DNA of 64,000 nt from Strigamia acuminata (Eukaryota > Arthropoda > Chilopoda > Geophilomorpha > Linotaeniidae). Below are positions 43,001 through 54,800 of the stretch, piece after piece. The notes below the pieces were generated by a model. That model saw nothing but the letters and a program-made list of their open reading frames with translations. It made no database searches and had not been told where the DNA came from. The position numbers and the translations under genes are program-made. Position 1 is the stretch's first letter. Each line of letters begins with the position of its first letter. The stretch lies in the NCBI GenBank assembly GCA_949358305.1, contig OX442314.1, forward strand, positions 4,467,087-4,531,086, given 5' to 3'.

Positions 43001-46000
43001 AACGTCGCCACACGGAATTTCCTACCGTCACACTTTGTGCTGAAAATCGTGCTGATAAAATGGAACAAGCCAGATTGCAGTTGCTTAACCAGAAAAACAA
43101 AACCTGCAATGAGATGTCACCATGGAAATTAGTCAACAATCAATTGTCTATGGAAGATGTTTGGAAGATTCTTAATGTCCATCCACTACTTCAAGTTAAT
43201 GACAATATGACTAAGGTATTATATCCTGCCAGACACATTTTCGTGGACACCATGTTTTAGCAAATTGGGATGCTGTTGGAATAAACAAAGATAAAAATCA
43301 TAATATTTACTTATTTTTGAATACAAAAATTAAAGGAAATCAAAATCAATACAGAAATAAACTTTTAGCAGCAAAAATTCATATTTTTATGGTGACACAA
43401 TTTTGTGGACACCCAAGACACAATTTTGTGGACACCTAAATCTGTTAGGTAATTTAAATTACAAAGAAAACCTTTAATATTTTGTTTGACCCTCTCTCTC
43501 TTTGATCACTTCCACTAGTCTATGGTTGTAATTCTTGAACATATTTGCAATTTTCTCTCTTTTTTGGCTGTTAAGCACTTCCACTGCCTTCTCAATCTCA
43601 TCCCATAGCTGAATTTGTGAATTAAACTGTTTACCACCGTAAACTAGATCACTAAGCATGTGCCAAACATCCTCAGTCAAGTTTAAATCAGGGCTGTGAG
43701 CAGGCCAGTCAATAACATCAAAATTTGCTGTCTGGAACCACTGCTTCAAATTTTAGCAGTGTGAACACTGGCATTGTCTTGTTGGAAATAATATTTGCTA
43801 TCCTTAAACTTATTGTCCAGGATAGGCTTCACTTTGTTCTGTAGGTAATCAACTGCTTTCACTCGTCCTGTCATCAGGACAAACGAGTCCCCAGACCATT
43901 ACACTTCCTCCGCCCATTTGTCACAATATGAGCCAAAATTATCAGGTCCATCAAATTAAAACTTCTTCCTATCACTAAAAACAGTTTTGTCAAAAGGATG
44001 ATTTTCAGCAATCCACTTTATAGCTGATTCCAGTCGGTTTTTCTTATGCTGTTTGGTCAAAGGTAATTTTTGCACAACATGCTTGTAAACAAACCCTTCT
44101 TGGGCTAATTCACGTTGCACAGTCTTAACTGAAACAGATAAATCGCAATTTTCCTTGATTTTTCTGGCTGTAACCTTCTCATCCTCTCTTTATCCTGGTT
44201 TTTTCCTTCTGTTTCAACTTAAATTTAAGTCCTCTTTTCTTCTTAACTTTCTCATAATCATTTCTCACCATTTTATGCACTGAACTTTTGAGAAGTTTGA
44301 GATCACGGCTTATTTGTCTGATCCCATGGCCACTCGCAAATAATTCCTTCACTTTGGCTATAACATCTTTCTCATACATGGCTGCATGTATTTACTAGCT
44401 TGTCTGATATCAGATTACCATAAACTGATAATTTATTCAAAGTTTGGTTGAATACATTAGCGTATTTAGGTGTCCACAAAATTGTGTCACCATGAAAATA
44501 TGAATTTTTGCTGCTAAAAGTTTATTTCTGTATTGATTTTGATTTCCTTTAATTTTTGTATTCAAAAATAAGTAAATATTATGATTTTTATCTTTGTTTA
44601 TCCCAACAGCATCCCAATTTGCTAAAACATGGTGTCCACGAAAATGTGTCTGGCAGATAGATAAAACAAAACAATTACCATACAAAGTATAATGTATAAT
44701 TTATATTTATAGCACATTCTTGGTTATAAAACAGTACTAAATATAACAAGTAGTTTTATCCTGTTGCCTTTTGGTAATTGTTCACAAGTGAGGACAGGTA
44801 ATGTAACTTATGTGGGAAAGTTGTATCAGTAAATTCCGTAAATACTTGTACACATTGTGCTCGATTGATTGTTGCCTTTAAGTCCACCCTAAACTTCTTC
44901 AGAGTTACAATCAGGCTAGAACATTCGTGCTGATCTATTTGTTCCGACAATCACTAATCTTGCATGGTCTATTACTAGCTAAACGGTTTTAGCACGCAAG
45001 AGTATTTGAGCCACAAGCTTTTCTGGAGTCCTGCACATGTTGATAGATATATTGACATAGATTTTTCAAATTTCTTTAGAAAAATCAAACTACTTAACAG
45101 CAGAACTTATGATTGGGTTTGTAGGACTTTATCCTCCGGAAGTTTGCAATCAACATGTCTGGGTATGATTAAATTAAAATTAAAGCACAAATCATTTATC
45201 TAACTAATCTAACTAACAAGCAAGTTGACTAATTTAATAACCCCCATCTTTGACTCATTTTCCATCCAAGGATGACTTAAAGTTCCCAAACTCAAAAATT
45301 GCCCAAGAAAACTATTCTTATCCCCTAATGTTTATTGTTCCTAATAAGCGCTTCACATCCCAACCTATTTATCCCAATTATTGCCAAATTTACCCAGATT
45401 CTTATTTTTATTGTGAACACAATACTCTCTTAGCTTTTGATAGGTGGCCAAGATGAAGTTTCTGACCAATAGGTACAGATGCTCTACAACTTTCTAGCCT
45501 GATTGATTTAAACGTTAGAAAGTGAATGATCTTGAAAATGACCTCCAAGGTCATATTACCCAACTTCTTATATGAGTCTAGATGCAGTTGCTTCAGAAAT
45601 ATTTGGTGGAAACCAGACTTTCAGGACAACCTGTATAATTATTTGTGGCATGTCAAAATTGAAAACGATGACTAGAGCCATGGAGCCATGGAACCCGTTC
45701 CATGGCTGCACATTCCCTGGGTTTGCAGAGATGTACGCTTGCAATCCCTGATAAAAAATATAATTGTTCTTCCGGCAGAGGCCAAAACTGTACCCATTGG
45801 TCCGAAACACCATCGAGGAAAACTTGATAACATTGTGCTTACAATAAAAATAAAAATAAGAATTTGGGTACATTTGACAATAGTTTGGGTCAATGTGGAT
45901 GTGGTGGGATGTAGAATCTTTATTAGGAAGAAAAAACATGAGGGAAAAACAATAGTTTTCTTAGGGAGATTTTGAGCCGGGGAGTTTATGTCATTCTTGG

Positions 46001-47398
46001 GAGTAAAATAAGACAAAGATGGGGATTTACCCCATCTTTGCTGCCTTTTAAGTTATAAAGTTACAAAGAAGGTTTAGTGAACTCTATATGCCCAGAGAAA
46101 CCACTAATTTCAAGCAAATTACAATAGCTGCATTCAAAAACTCTAAAATGTATGCAAAACTCGTTTCGTGTTTGTACGTGACGTCATTCCCATTACATAA
46201 CATGGGAATGCAGCTAGTACATCTGAAATTGCATCTGAAAAGGTCTGACAACTTGTTACTATTTTTAAAAGAGAGAGAGAGTTGATTACAGCGCTTGATT
46301 GGCTGAGATGGACACCCGATCGATTCCTTTGTGGCAACGAACTGGCATATAACAGCCAGATAATACAAATGAGTGGATTCTCTAGGCCGAAAAGGGTTTA
46401 TGGTAATATAAATAATCTAAATAAAGTGGACTAACTCTTTCAAGTTTACTCAACAGTCAACACACATTTCAATGGCAATAAATAATCTTTCAGTTTTTTC
46501 TAAATGATCCAAAAGACGAAGTTAATATTTTAGCACCGCTGATGAGAAACTACAGTGGAGTGAATACGATATTTATTCGAATATTTAAGGTAACAAAATG
46601 TTAGTGCATTCAAAGTTTTAGTTTTGTAGTTTTTACAATCTGTTGTAACTTTGACAAAACCTTTTTTAAAAAATTTTAAAACTATGCTTGTCTTAATTTT
46701 ATAAACAGACCTTACGTAGAAACACCAAACATCACCCTTGCGAAAAAAACAAAACCGCTCATTTCATGTGTAAAACTGCTTGTAGAAAAAACAATTTATT
46801 TCGAAAGATCAACTGCAGGTATTTTAGAAGCCGTTACAAAACAATCTGATAAAATTTGATTGTAATCCAATCCAATCGTTTTTAAACTAAAAGAAGATTG
46901 AGACTCACTCAAAATCCCTGTAAAAATAAGTGTGGATTACAAACAAAATTTAACAGGAGTATTTATACATAGGTTTGATTACAGTACAGTAAGCCAACTT
47001 ATTTCAGATTACCGTACATGTCAACATCTAATTTGCAATCTTGCAACACAACAGAAAACGTTACTGGTGCACATTTCACGTATTTGAATAACTCTAACAC
47101 AAATCAAAAACAATGCAAATGTAAACAACCTTGTTCAAATATTTTTTACAAACCTATTTTGCACGGAAATAATGTCTTAGAGGCATTTAAGTTTTATACA
47201 TTTTTGCAGTTTCTATTTGCTGATAGTTTTATCCAGATTACGGAAGAAAAAGAAAAATATCCAACATCTCAGTTGTTAAGCGATGTCGGAAGCATTGTAG
47301 GATTAGCATTAGGAATGTCGTTACTTTCCTTGCACATGTACATTTTAAAAGGTTATAAATGGGTTCGATACAATCTGGTTGGTCGATTTCGCCAATAG
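37057..47398 (+). CDS. Two-domain (tandem-fused) DEG/ENaC channel gene, eleven exons
   Basis: Exons 37057-37557, 37627-37699, 38199-38290, 38354-38446, 38506-38612, 42429-43215, 44713-44773, 45080-45162, 46494-46589, 46709-46818, 47008-47398. All introns are GT-AG, all junctions are in frame, and the total is 2394 nt (797 residues). Domain 1: TM1 near residues 48-70, LPYLMIC, CSCRRPC, pore LGGNLGLFLGLSLLS. Exon 6 carries TM2 of domain 1, a cytosolic linker of about 45 residues (NRKKNVDEIHHLYEM...), TM1 of domain 2 and its FPTVTLC motif without a stop. Domain 2 ends with CKCKQPC and DVGSIVGLALGMSLLS. Exon phases of each domain copy those of genes 2 and 3. Both termini of this family are cytosolic, so the fusion is topologically sound. 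The exons at 44713 and 45080 are less conserved and the least certain. No His-Gly motif is seen in either domain. Confidence 0.85.
37774..37927. mobile_element. Short palindromic MITE in intron 2 of the two-domain gene
   Basis: Almost the whole 154 bp is an inverted repeat (AGTAGCTGCATTCAAAAACT...AGTTTTTAAATGCAGCTACT) with centre near ATGGGAATGACGTCA. A truncated relative lies at 46127-46215. Confidence 0.75.
38616..40255. mobile_element. Tc1/mariner-like transposon copy B (1640 bp) in a splice donor
   Basis: Same family and length as 29606-31245. TA at 38614-38615 and 40256-40257. The left TA overlaps the 5' splice site of exon 5: the donor GT is 38613-38614. The transposase remnant is broken by stops. 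Confidence 0.85.
40431..41747. repeat. Solo LTR (1317 bp) in intron 5, ATTG duplication, with nested MITE
   Basis: Starts TGTGACCGTC, ends TTAGTCACA, ATTG at 40427-40430 and 41748-41751. Relative of 15434-16005. The MITE 41050-41627 accounts for part of its larger size. Confidence 0.78.
41050..41627. mobile_element. MITE made of GGTGTAA-type repeats
   Basis: Ends CACTGGGAGAAATA and inverse (TATTTCTCCTGGTG), TA on both sides (41048-41049, 41628-41629). The interior consists of many forward and reverse GGTGTAA/TTACACC motifs, so almost any part can pair with another. Confidence 0.75.
41752..42428. other. Rest of intron 5, nothing recognised
   Basis: Ends at a TCTTTAAG acceptor. An open frame at 41724-42173 has no family features and begins in the solo LTR, so it is not counted as a gene. 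Confidence 0.5.
43226..44656 (-). mobile_element. Tc1-like DNA transposon in intron 6, broken transposase
   Basis: Inverted ends CTGCCAGACACATTTTCGTG and inverse, about 200 bp long. Minus-strand fragments: an N-terminal helix-turn-helix part (44179-44379, GIRQISRDL...SSVHKMV) and a C-terminal catalytic part (43474-43749, WPAHSPDLN...EDVW), separated by frameshifts and stops. It begins 10 bp after the exon 6 donor. A TA target is not clear. Confidence 0.85.
45470..45645. repeat. Diverged half of a foldback element
   Basis: Resembles the right arm of the foldback at 47782-48540 (CTTGAAAATG.CCT.CAAGGTCA, CCCAACTTC.TATA, TAGATGCA.TTGCT). No opposite arm is present. It lies in intron 8 of the two-domain gene. 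Confidence 0.55.
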
Positions 47399-47779
47399 AC
47401 CTTTGGAAAATCATGATGTAATGATCTTTGGCACCGCCCACAATAATGTGATGTATTTTGAAATTGCATTGTGAATGGTTTTTCTCGTCGAGGGGGGGCA
47501 ACAATTGTTTTAAAATACAGGAAAATGCAGAAAAAGTGCAATTTTCGTGTAAAAAAAATGCAATTTTGTGTGAAAAAAAAACAATTTTGAGTGAGAATAT
47601 GCATTTTTGGAGTCAAAAAGTGCTATTTTTGGGTCAAAGAGTGCAATTTTTGGGTTAAAAACTCTCAACTTTTGTCAAAATGTAATGTTACTTCCAAGCC
47701 AAACTGCAACTTTTACCTAAAATATTCAATTCTCACTTAAAAGTACAATAGTTACCTTAAAAAATTAATTTTACAAGTA
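47399..47779. repeat. 3' flank of the two-domain gene with a 25-bp A/T minisatellite
   Basis: At 47515-47680 about six degenerate copies of a unit like TGCAATTTTTGGGTNAAAAAG. Possible polyadenylation signals were not singled out. Nothing else recognised. Confidence 0.55.
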
Positions 47780-47781
47780 TA

Positions 47782-48540
47782 CAGGGTGGAACAAAAGTCT
47801 GTTCCCCTCAAATATTTCCTGAGCAATTGCATCTAGGCCAACTTTGATGAAGCGATCGTATAGGAAGTTGGGTGAGAGCAATCCAATGATGTCATCAAAT
47901 TTGACCTTGAAGGCCATTTTCAAGGTTATTCACTTGCTAACTTCTAAACCAATCAGGTTAGAGCAAAAAAGTCAATTACAAAGTTGTAGAGCATCATCAA
48001 ATTAGTACTATCCAACTTATCTTAGTCATCTTAAGTTAAATGTTTTCCTTTTAAAAAGAAGACAAATCAGCTGAAATAAAGCCAGCCATTGTGACAAAAC
48101 TTAAATTTCTATCACAAAAATACTGAATTACTTAAATAAACATATTCAAATGTGTATCATTATGCAAGTAAACAAGAACAACCACTGCCTTTTTTTAATG
48201 CCCTAATAATTATTTTATCACAAGAATAAAAAATTTCACTTTGCTGATTTTTTTCTGATTTGTCTCCTTTTGAAAAGGAAAACATTTAACTTAAGATGAC
48301 TAAGATAAGTTGGATAGTACTAATTTGATGATACAACTTTGTAATTGACTTTTTTGCTCTAACCTGATTGGTTTAGAAGTTAGCAAGTGAATAACCTTGA
48401 AAATGGCCTTCAAGGTCAAATTTGATGACATCATTGGATTGCTCTCACCCAACTTCCTATACGATCGCTTCATCAAAGTTGGCCTAGATGCAATTGCTGA
48501 GGAAATATTTGAGGGGGGAACAGACTTTTGTTCCACCCTG
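47782..48540. mobile_element. Foldback element 1, about 290-bp arms
   Basis: Ends CAGGGTGGAACAAAAGTCTG and inverse, TA on both sides. Arms 47782 to about 48071 and 48253-48540 are nearly perfect inverse copies around a 180-bp loop. No ORF of its own; a transcript would form a long double strand. Confidence 0.88.
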
Positions 48541-48544
48541 TATA

Positions 48545-49865
48545 CTAGTCAAATCCATATATCCTCATACTCCTGTGAAAGTGAAAAAAATAAAATATTT
48601 GGATTGACCTAAAATTAAATCTAGTTTAAATTAAACCTTGAAATTTTAAGCAGTTAAATAGATACATCTGAAGAAAGTACACACAAAATTTCATGCCAAT
48701 CGGGCTTAAAATAATAAAACTAGAAGCATATTTCAAAATAACATTTGATTCATATATCCTCATACCAGCTTGCACATGGTACAAATATCTTCATACTGCT
48801 TATTTTAATGTAAAATTTTTTACATTTACACAAAATTTTTATGTGAATGTGATCATATTAGTTAAAATAGCATGTAACATTTCAATTATAGATCATTTGT
48901 CAGTAAAATGGCACCAGGAAAGGCTGTTTTCTGCACAAATACATGCCTGAAATGGCAAAGTTGCACATTGACCGGGGTATTTTCCTTTTAAAACTTATAG
49001 TATTTCCTTAAGAATAGCAGTGTATACTTTAATTTTATCCTTTATCATATTGCTACAGGATAATGAGTTCTTATGACCTCTGAAAAAACTTTATATCGGG
49101 TTCATCATGGCCTGAAAATTCCATCCAAATGTGCCATAGAAGTGCCAATCATTTTTTCACCTATTTGCATATATCATCAACTTCCAGTCATGCCAATCGC
49201 TTCTCCTACATGTAAATTGAGTGTTTTATCCAAAAATGTGACAAAGTACATTAATACATCAAGAACATTGTGTTTTTCATGTGATGATCAAATGGTCAAT
49301 TTTTATTTTTCTCTGCTAGTGGAGCTCTGATTCCTGTGTAATTGTAAGACACATAAAAATAGTACAAGATGAGCCCGAAAGCACTATTTTATCTGACATT
49401 TTCCATGCTGCTAGCCTAGCAAAGTTACCAGGGCCCAAATCTGTCATTTGGTTCTGGTCAATGTGCAACTTTGCCATTTCAGGCATGTATTTGTGCAGAA
49501 AACAGCCTTTCCTGGTGCCATTTTACAGACAAATGATCGAAAATTGATATGTTACATGCTATTTTAACTAATATGATCACATTCACATAAAAATTTTTAC
49601 ATTAAAATAAGCAGTATGAAGATATTTGTACCATGTGCAAGCTGGTATGAGGATATATGAATCAAATGTTATTTTGAAATATGCTTCTAGTTTTATTATT
49701 TTAAACCCGATTGGCATGAAATTTTGTGTGTACTTTCTTCAGATGTATCTATTTAACTGTTTAAAATTTCAAGGTTTAATTTAAACTAGATTTAATTTTA
49801 GGTCAATCCAAATATTTTATTTTTTTCACTTTCACAGGAGTATGAGGATATATGGATTTGACTAG
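48545..49865. mobile_element. Foldback element 2, about 420-bp arms
   Basis: Ends CTAGTCAAATCCATATATCC and inverse, TA at 48543-48544 and 49866-49867. Arms 48545 to about 48975 and about 49447-49865; the loop of about 470 bp has no recognised gene. Only TATA separates it from foldback element 1. Confidence 0.88.
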
Positions 49866-49867
49866 TA

Positions 49868-50684
49868 GTGTAAATTATCTGTATTTATCTCAAAAATTTC
49901 AAATTGTGAATATCAGCTTGTTTTTAATATTCCATCCATATTTCCATTTGGAATGAGAAAATCAAAGTTGTTCTGTCAATATTGCAAGTTGTTTAAAGGT
50001 CTAGTACATTGTTAGTTTTCTTGCAAGTTCGCCACAATGTATTCATCATTTTCATAATTTTTTTTTATAAAACGATGCACAGAAAACTAAAAAAATTGGT
50101 AAATAACCCTCGCAGCCCCAACCTAAAAAAAATCTCTTACTCACCCAACCCGGGTCATTTTTTACCCCAAGCCGAAAAAATTTTTCCAAAAATGAGTGAA
50201 AATGATTTTATTCTCTGAGTATTTCATGTTTATGAAGTAATTTAAGCAATTCGGTATTTGTCAAAAGAGAGCGACAGAAATAATTGATATTGCATTAAAA
50301 ATTAGGGAGTAAACAAAGGAATTTCGTAAAAAAAAAATTTTGCGATTTTTAAATCTATTATTTTTTTTATTGTTTGTTATGATGTTAAATGAAAATACAT
50401 AAAATTTCAGAATAAAAATCCCAATAGTTTTTGAGAAAAAAAATAAAAACTTTTTTGCAGGTCAAAATTGACCCTAGGTTGGGGTGGGGAGGAATAAACA
50501 ACAAAAATAATGTTAAAATTGTGATATTTGCCCCCTCACCAGTTGCAGCATTGTTATGATCACATGATCTTATCACCTGACCTCATTTTTTCAAAGGTCT
50601 ATTGTAGGCAATTACATGTTTCATTAATTCAACATTGGATTGTTCCAAATGTTTGTTCACCATTACAATTTTGCACAGACTAAT
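49868..50684. other. Intergenic, AT-rich, nothing recognised
   Basis: No supported coding region or terminal repeats. The ORF at 50009-50218 has no family features. Confidence 0.5.
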
Positions 50685-50686
50685 TG

Positions 50687-51219
50687 TGTCGCGTCCTACT
50701 TGGTATAGGTTTAAATAGCGCTAACGTGTAATACTTTACCTGTGATCAATTATGTAAATACCCAAATGAATACCAAATGTATGTAAATAAACAGGTAATT
50801 TATTCACCAGGCTTTATGCCTTTAAAATACACTCAGTAACAATTCTAGAGTCGACGTGGTCAGCGTCGAACAAAGGATTTCTCAAGATGGCGTCGTCGAT
50901 TCCGCGTGGTCGGCGGAACAAAGGCGGCGTCTCGAGTTGTCGTTAATTCGTCACGGATTCGTCTTCACGGACGCGGTGGAATGCTCTTTCGAGTCTTCTA
51001 TCCGTGCCTGTTGTCTAGGGTTTGTTTAGCGTCGCAGAGGCCTCGTCTAGGAACTTTGGGGTTCCCTACAAAGCACTCGGACACTTACTTCGGCGAATAA
51101 TCGTCTGGGCGATTATTCTGGGTGATTTCACAAGGGCTATTCTCGTGCTTTCGCAGGAATAGCTCGCAAGTGACTTCGTGAGAGTTACAGTTTGCACTTT
51201 ACTCAGCGATCCTCGATCA
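50687..51219 (-). repeat. 3' LTR of element 3, distal part
   Basis: Plus-sense start TGTCGCGTCC resembles the LTR start of element 2 (TGTCGTAACC). It contains several hairpins at 50851-51163. The outer edge may be two bases earlier. The remainder is at 56428-56714. Confidence 0.7.
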
Positions 51220-51765
51220 TGTAGCACTGTGGCGCAATAAATGCACGATAAATCGTGCTGGAAGCGTGAAAATAACGTGCTCACGGCAATGCATGAGCTG
51301 GAAAAATTGCCGTGATGCGTAAACGCGAGTTCGGGTCTGTATTGGGCCAGAAAACGCGTGTACCACACTTATAAAGACGTGTGGCACATAAACTAATACT
51401 GATAATTAACAAAATACACTTTAATTCGAGAAAACTTACATAATTGATCCAAAAACCATTTGAAAACATAGAGAAACACACTGGCTGTGTGCGCGGCCAT
51501 TTGCAAAGTGCCAGAGACATCTGGTGGCCGAAAATGGAAACAATAATAATGAAAAACATAAGAACAAGATAGAGGATGCATGAAACCTAATGTATTGAGT
51601 ACATTTAACCCGGTATCATGCATTCTCCTTACAAACAAGCATGAAAACACTGAATAACCCAGGAAAATGGAAACAATTACCGATAAATGATAAAATAAAC
51701 ATTTTAAAGCCATTTCACATCAAAAAACGATTTAAATAACTGAAAAGTGGTTCCAAAGTCCAACA
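51220..51765 (-). repeat. 3' LTR of copia element 4
   Basis: 546 bp, TGTAGCACTG...GTCCAACA in plus sense. Confidence 0.93.
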
Positions 51766-51812
51766 ATTCCCTCCTTCGATGTAAAATGTCGGTGTTAAAC
51801 GATCGAAAAAAG

Positions 51813-54800
51813 TTATTTCGAGACGAAAATTCGGGATAATAAATTTCGAAGACGCTCTGAACTGAGCCACTTGGTGAAAATGTCGGATACATTTATCTCA
51901 CCCGGAATCTTGCGGAGTTCGAAACAACCGGCAATATGCCACTCACGAAGCCAGTGAAACTTCACTCGAATATGTTTCGTTTTCGAGTTCTCGATGTCGT
52001 TGTTCGTGAACTGAATCGAGGCGAGGGCATCGGAAAATATGATCGGTTTCGATAATCGACGTAAAGGCGGAAATACTTGATAAATACTGTCCAACCAGTA
52101 TAATTCTTTGACGATTTCGACTAATGCCACAAATTCGGCTTCCATAGTGGAGCAGGCAACGCTGGTCTGTTTCTTGCAGCTCCAGCCAATGGGCACACTT
52201 CCGATGTAGACAATGTATCCGCCGAATGATCTCGATGTAGCGATGTCGGAGGCCCAAGAGGCGTCTGTGCAACCCCACAGTTGACTCGAATCGCATTTCG
52301 AAAGTTCGATGGAATAATTACTCGTATTGGCCACATATCGAAGAACTTGAAGCAAACACTTAATGTGGCTTTGGTCGTAGCAGTTGTTGTACTGCGAGAG
52401 AGCGATGACCGAGTATAAGATATCGGGACGAGTGCGAGAAGCGAGGAAAAGTAATGATCCGATGAGCGACCGATACGGGAAATCCGGAAGATTGTCCAAC
52501 GAGCCTTTCACGAGCGTGGTTCCCGGTGTAACAGGCACTTTAATGAGTGCATCGGACGAAACATTAAACTTTTTGAGGAGTTTATCGATGTAATTGCGTT
52601 GAGTCATGAAGACTTTCCCGTCACGACGCTCGAATTCCACTCCGAGCAACTTGGTTATCGGGCCGAGGTTGACGATTTCGAACTTGCTCGTGATTAACGC
52701 AAGAATACGGTCTCGGATGTTCTCCGACGCGTAAAATAAAACGATGTCGTCAACGTAAACTAACATGATGGCCGAATGTCCAAATGCATAAACGCAATTA
52801 CAAGCCGGAAATTTCTGGAATCCGAGTCCGGTTAATGTCTCGTCGAGCTTTTGGTACCACATGCGCCCCGACTGATGAAGACCGTAAAGCGACTTGGTCA
52901 ACAACCAGACGTTGTCGGGCGAGGAGCATGTGGCACCGGCGGGAATCCGCATGTAGATTTCGTGGTCGAGGTCGCCGTAGAGGTAGGCACATTTTACGTC
53001 GAGATGAGTATCCCTCCATCCTAACAAGACGACTAGAAGACAGAAGAAGAATCGGATGAGCACGAAGTTAACTACCGGGCTAAAAACTTCATCGAAATCA
53101 ACGCCCATTGTTTGGCGGAAACCTTGTGCGACAAGTCGGGCACGGTATCGATGAATTGTCCCGGTGGCGTCCGATTTTAACTTGAAAATCCACTTGCATC
53201 CTAGGACTGTCTTATCGGGTGGACGCGGAACCTCTTTGTAAACCTCGCGCTTCTTGAAAGTAGAAAGCTCCTCGTCGATTGCTTCGGTCCATTTCGGTGC
53301 TTCGGGCAATTTAACTGCTTCGGCATATGTGGCCGGTTCCCGAAAACACATGAAGACACGATGAGGCGATGGTGGAACATAGGGCATGTGGTGTTCCAAA
53401 TTGCCAAAAAAGAAAATAGACTCGTCATACGGTAGCCGATGTGCGAAACAATAAGCGGCGATATCGTTTTGCGACCGCAAGCGGACACCGTGTTCCGGAT
53501 AATAATAAACGTCGACCTTGATCTTTCCCGGGATTTGATCTTTCCGGAGATGTTCCTCTCTCCTCCATCCGCTGAAGGGCGAAACGCCGCCAATAAAACT
53601 CCAAGGGCAATGAAGAGCACGTAAAGGGGCCAAATTAGGCGTACCCGGAGCGGGAATAGGCAAGGCGGCCGCTTCGTCAAGAAGGTCGTCGTCAAAGTCA
53701 GAACCCTGTACAGACATCGCCGTGGTATCGTCAAGACATGGAAGAGTTGGGTAAGAGATCGAACGTCGCAGCTGGGGTAAACGCGTGGAACGTATGGTTG
53801 GAGAAAATTGGCCATGTCCTGCAACGGTCGCTGCAGTAACGGAGTCATCGGCAGCGGTCACGGAGCCATCAGGAATAGCCTCACCATCCAGAGGCACGCT
53901 TGCAGCGGCGGACGGGGCAAATGAAGCGAAAGACGGAGCGGTCGAAGCGACAGACTGAGCACGACTGATAATTCCATCATCGTCACTACTGCCGGCGGAA
54001 GAATCGTTATCCGAATCGCGACGTCGTCGAGGCCAAGGTTGAGTTGGGAAATTATCATGAAAAGTGACACGCGACGGGGTGTGGCCACGAGCAGGCTCCT
54101 CCATGGGTGGAGCATTGTCATCCGGATCCGGAACATAAAAGGGCGAGCGTTTAAAGTTCTGCCGTTCATCGATTTGGACGTGGACAGTTTCGGTGACAGT
54201 GTTCGTAGCCGGATTCAAAACACGATATCCTCGAGTTCCAGACGCGTAGCCGACGAGAAATCCCTCCCAAGCTCGAGGGTCCAGTTTATTGCGTCCAGGT
54301 GCGGTGAAGTGCACCCAGCACTTGGAACCGATTTTACGAAAATGTCTGACGGAGAGAGCTCGCTGGCGCCACAAAATGTACGGGATTTCGTCGTTGAGCT
54401 TCGAATGTGGACTTCGGTTCTTGATGTACACGAATGTCACAGCAAGTTCGGCCCAAAGCGTATGCGGAAATCCGGTTTCGGATCTAACGGAGCGGAGATA
54501 ATCGCCCATCGTCCGGTTCAGGCGTTCGGCGACTCCATTCATCTGTGGGCTCGCGGGGTTGGTCCGTTGCGCAACAATACCCTTGTCGGCGAGATAACGG
54601 TCAAAATCCCTTGAAATGAATTCTCCTCCACGGTCGGTACGAATCGTTTTGATCCGGCAATCGGCTATACGTTCGACACGGGAAACAAAGTCTTTGAACG
54701 TAGCGAAAACATCGGATTTACGGGCAATCGGGAAAAGCCAGGCATACCTGGTGGCGTCGTCGATAATGGTGAAGGCGAAATTAGCGCCACCAATGGAAGG

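Noticed and set aside
45250-46368. Small ORFs in intron 8 of the two-domain gene
   Set aside because: No family features; they overlap foldback and MITE fragments.
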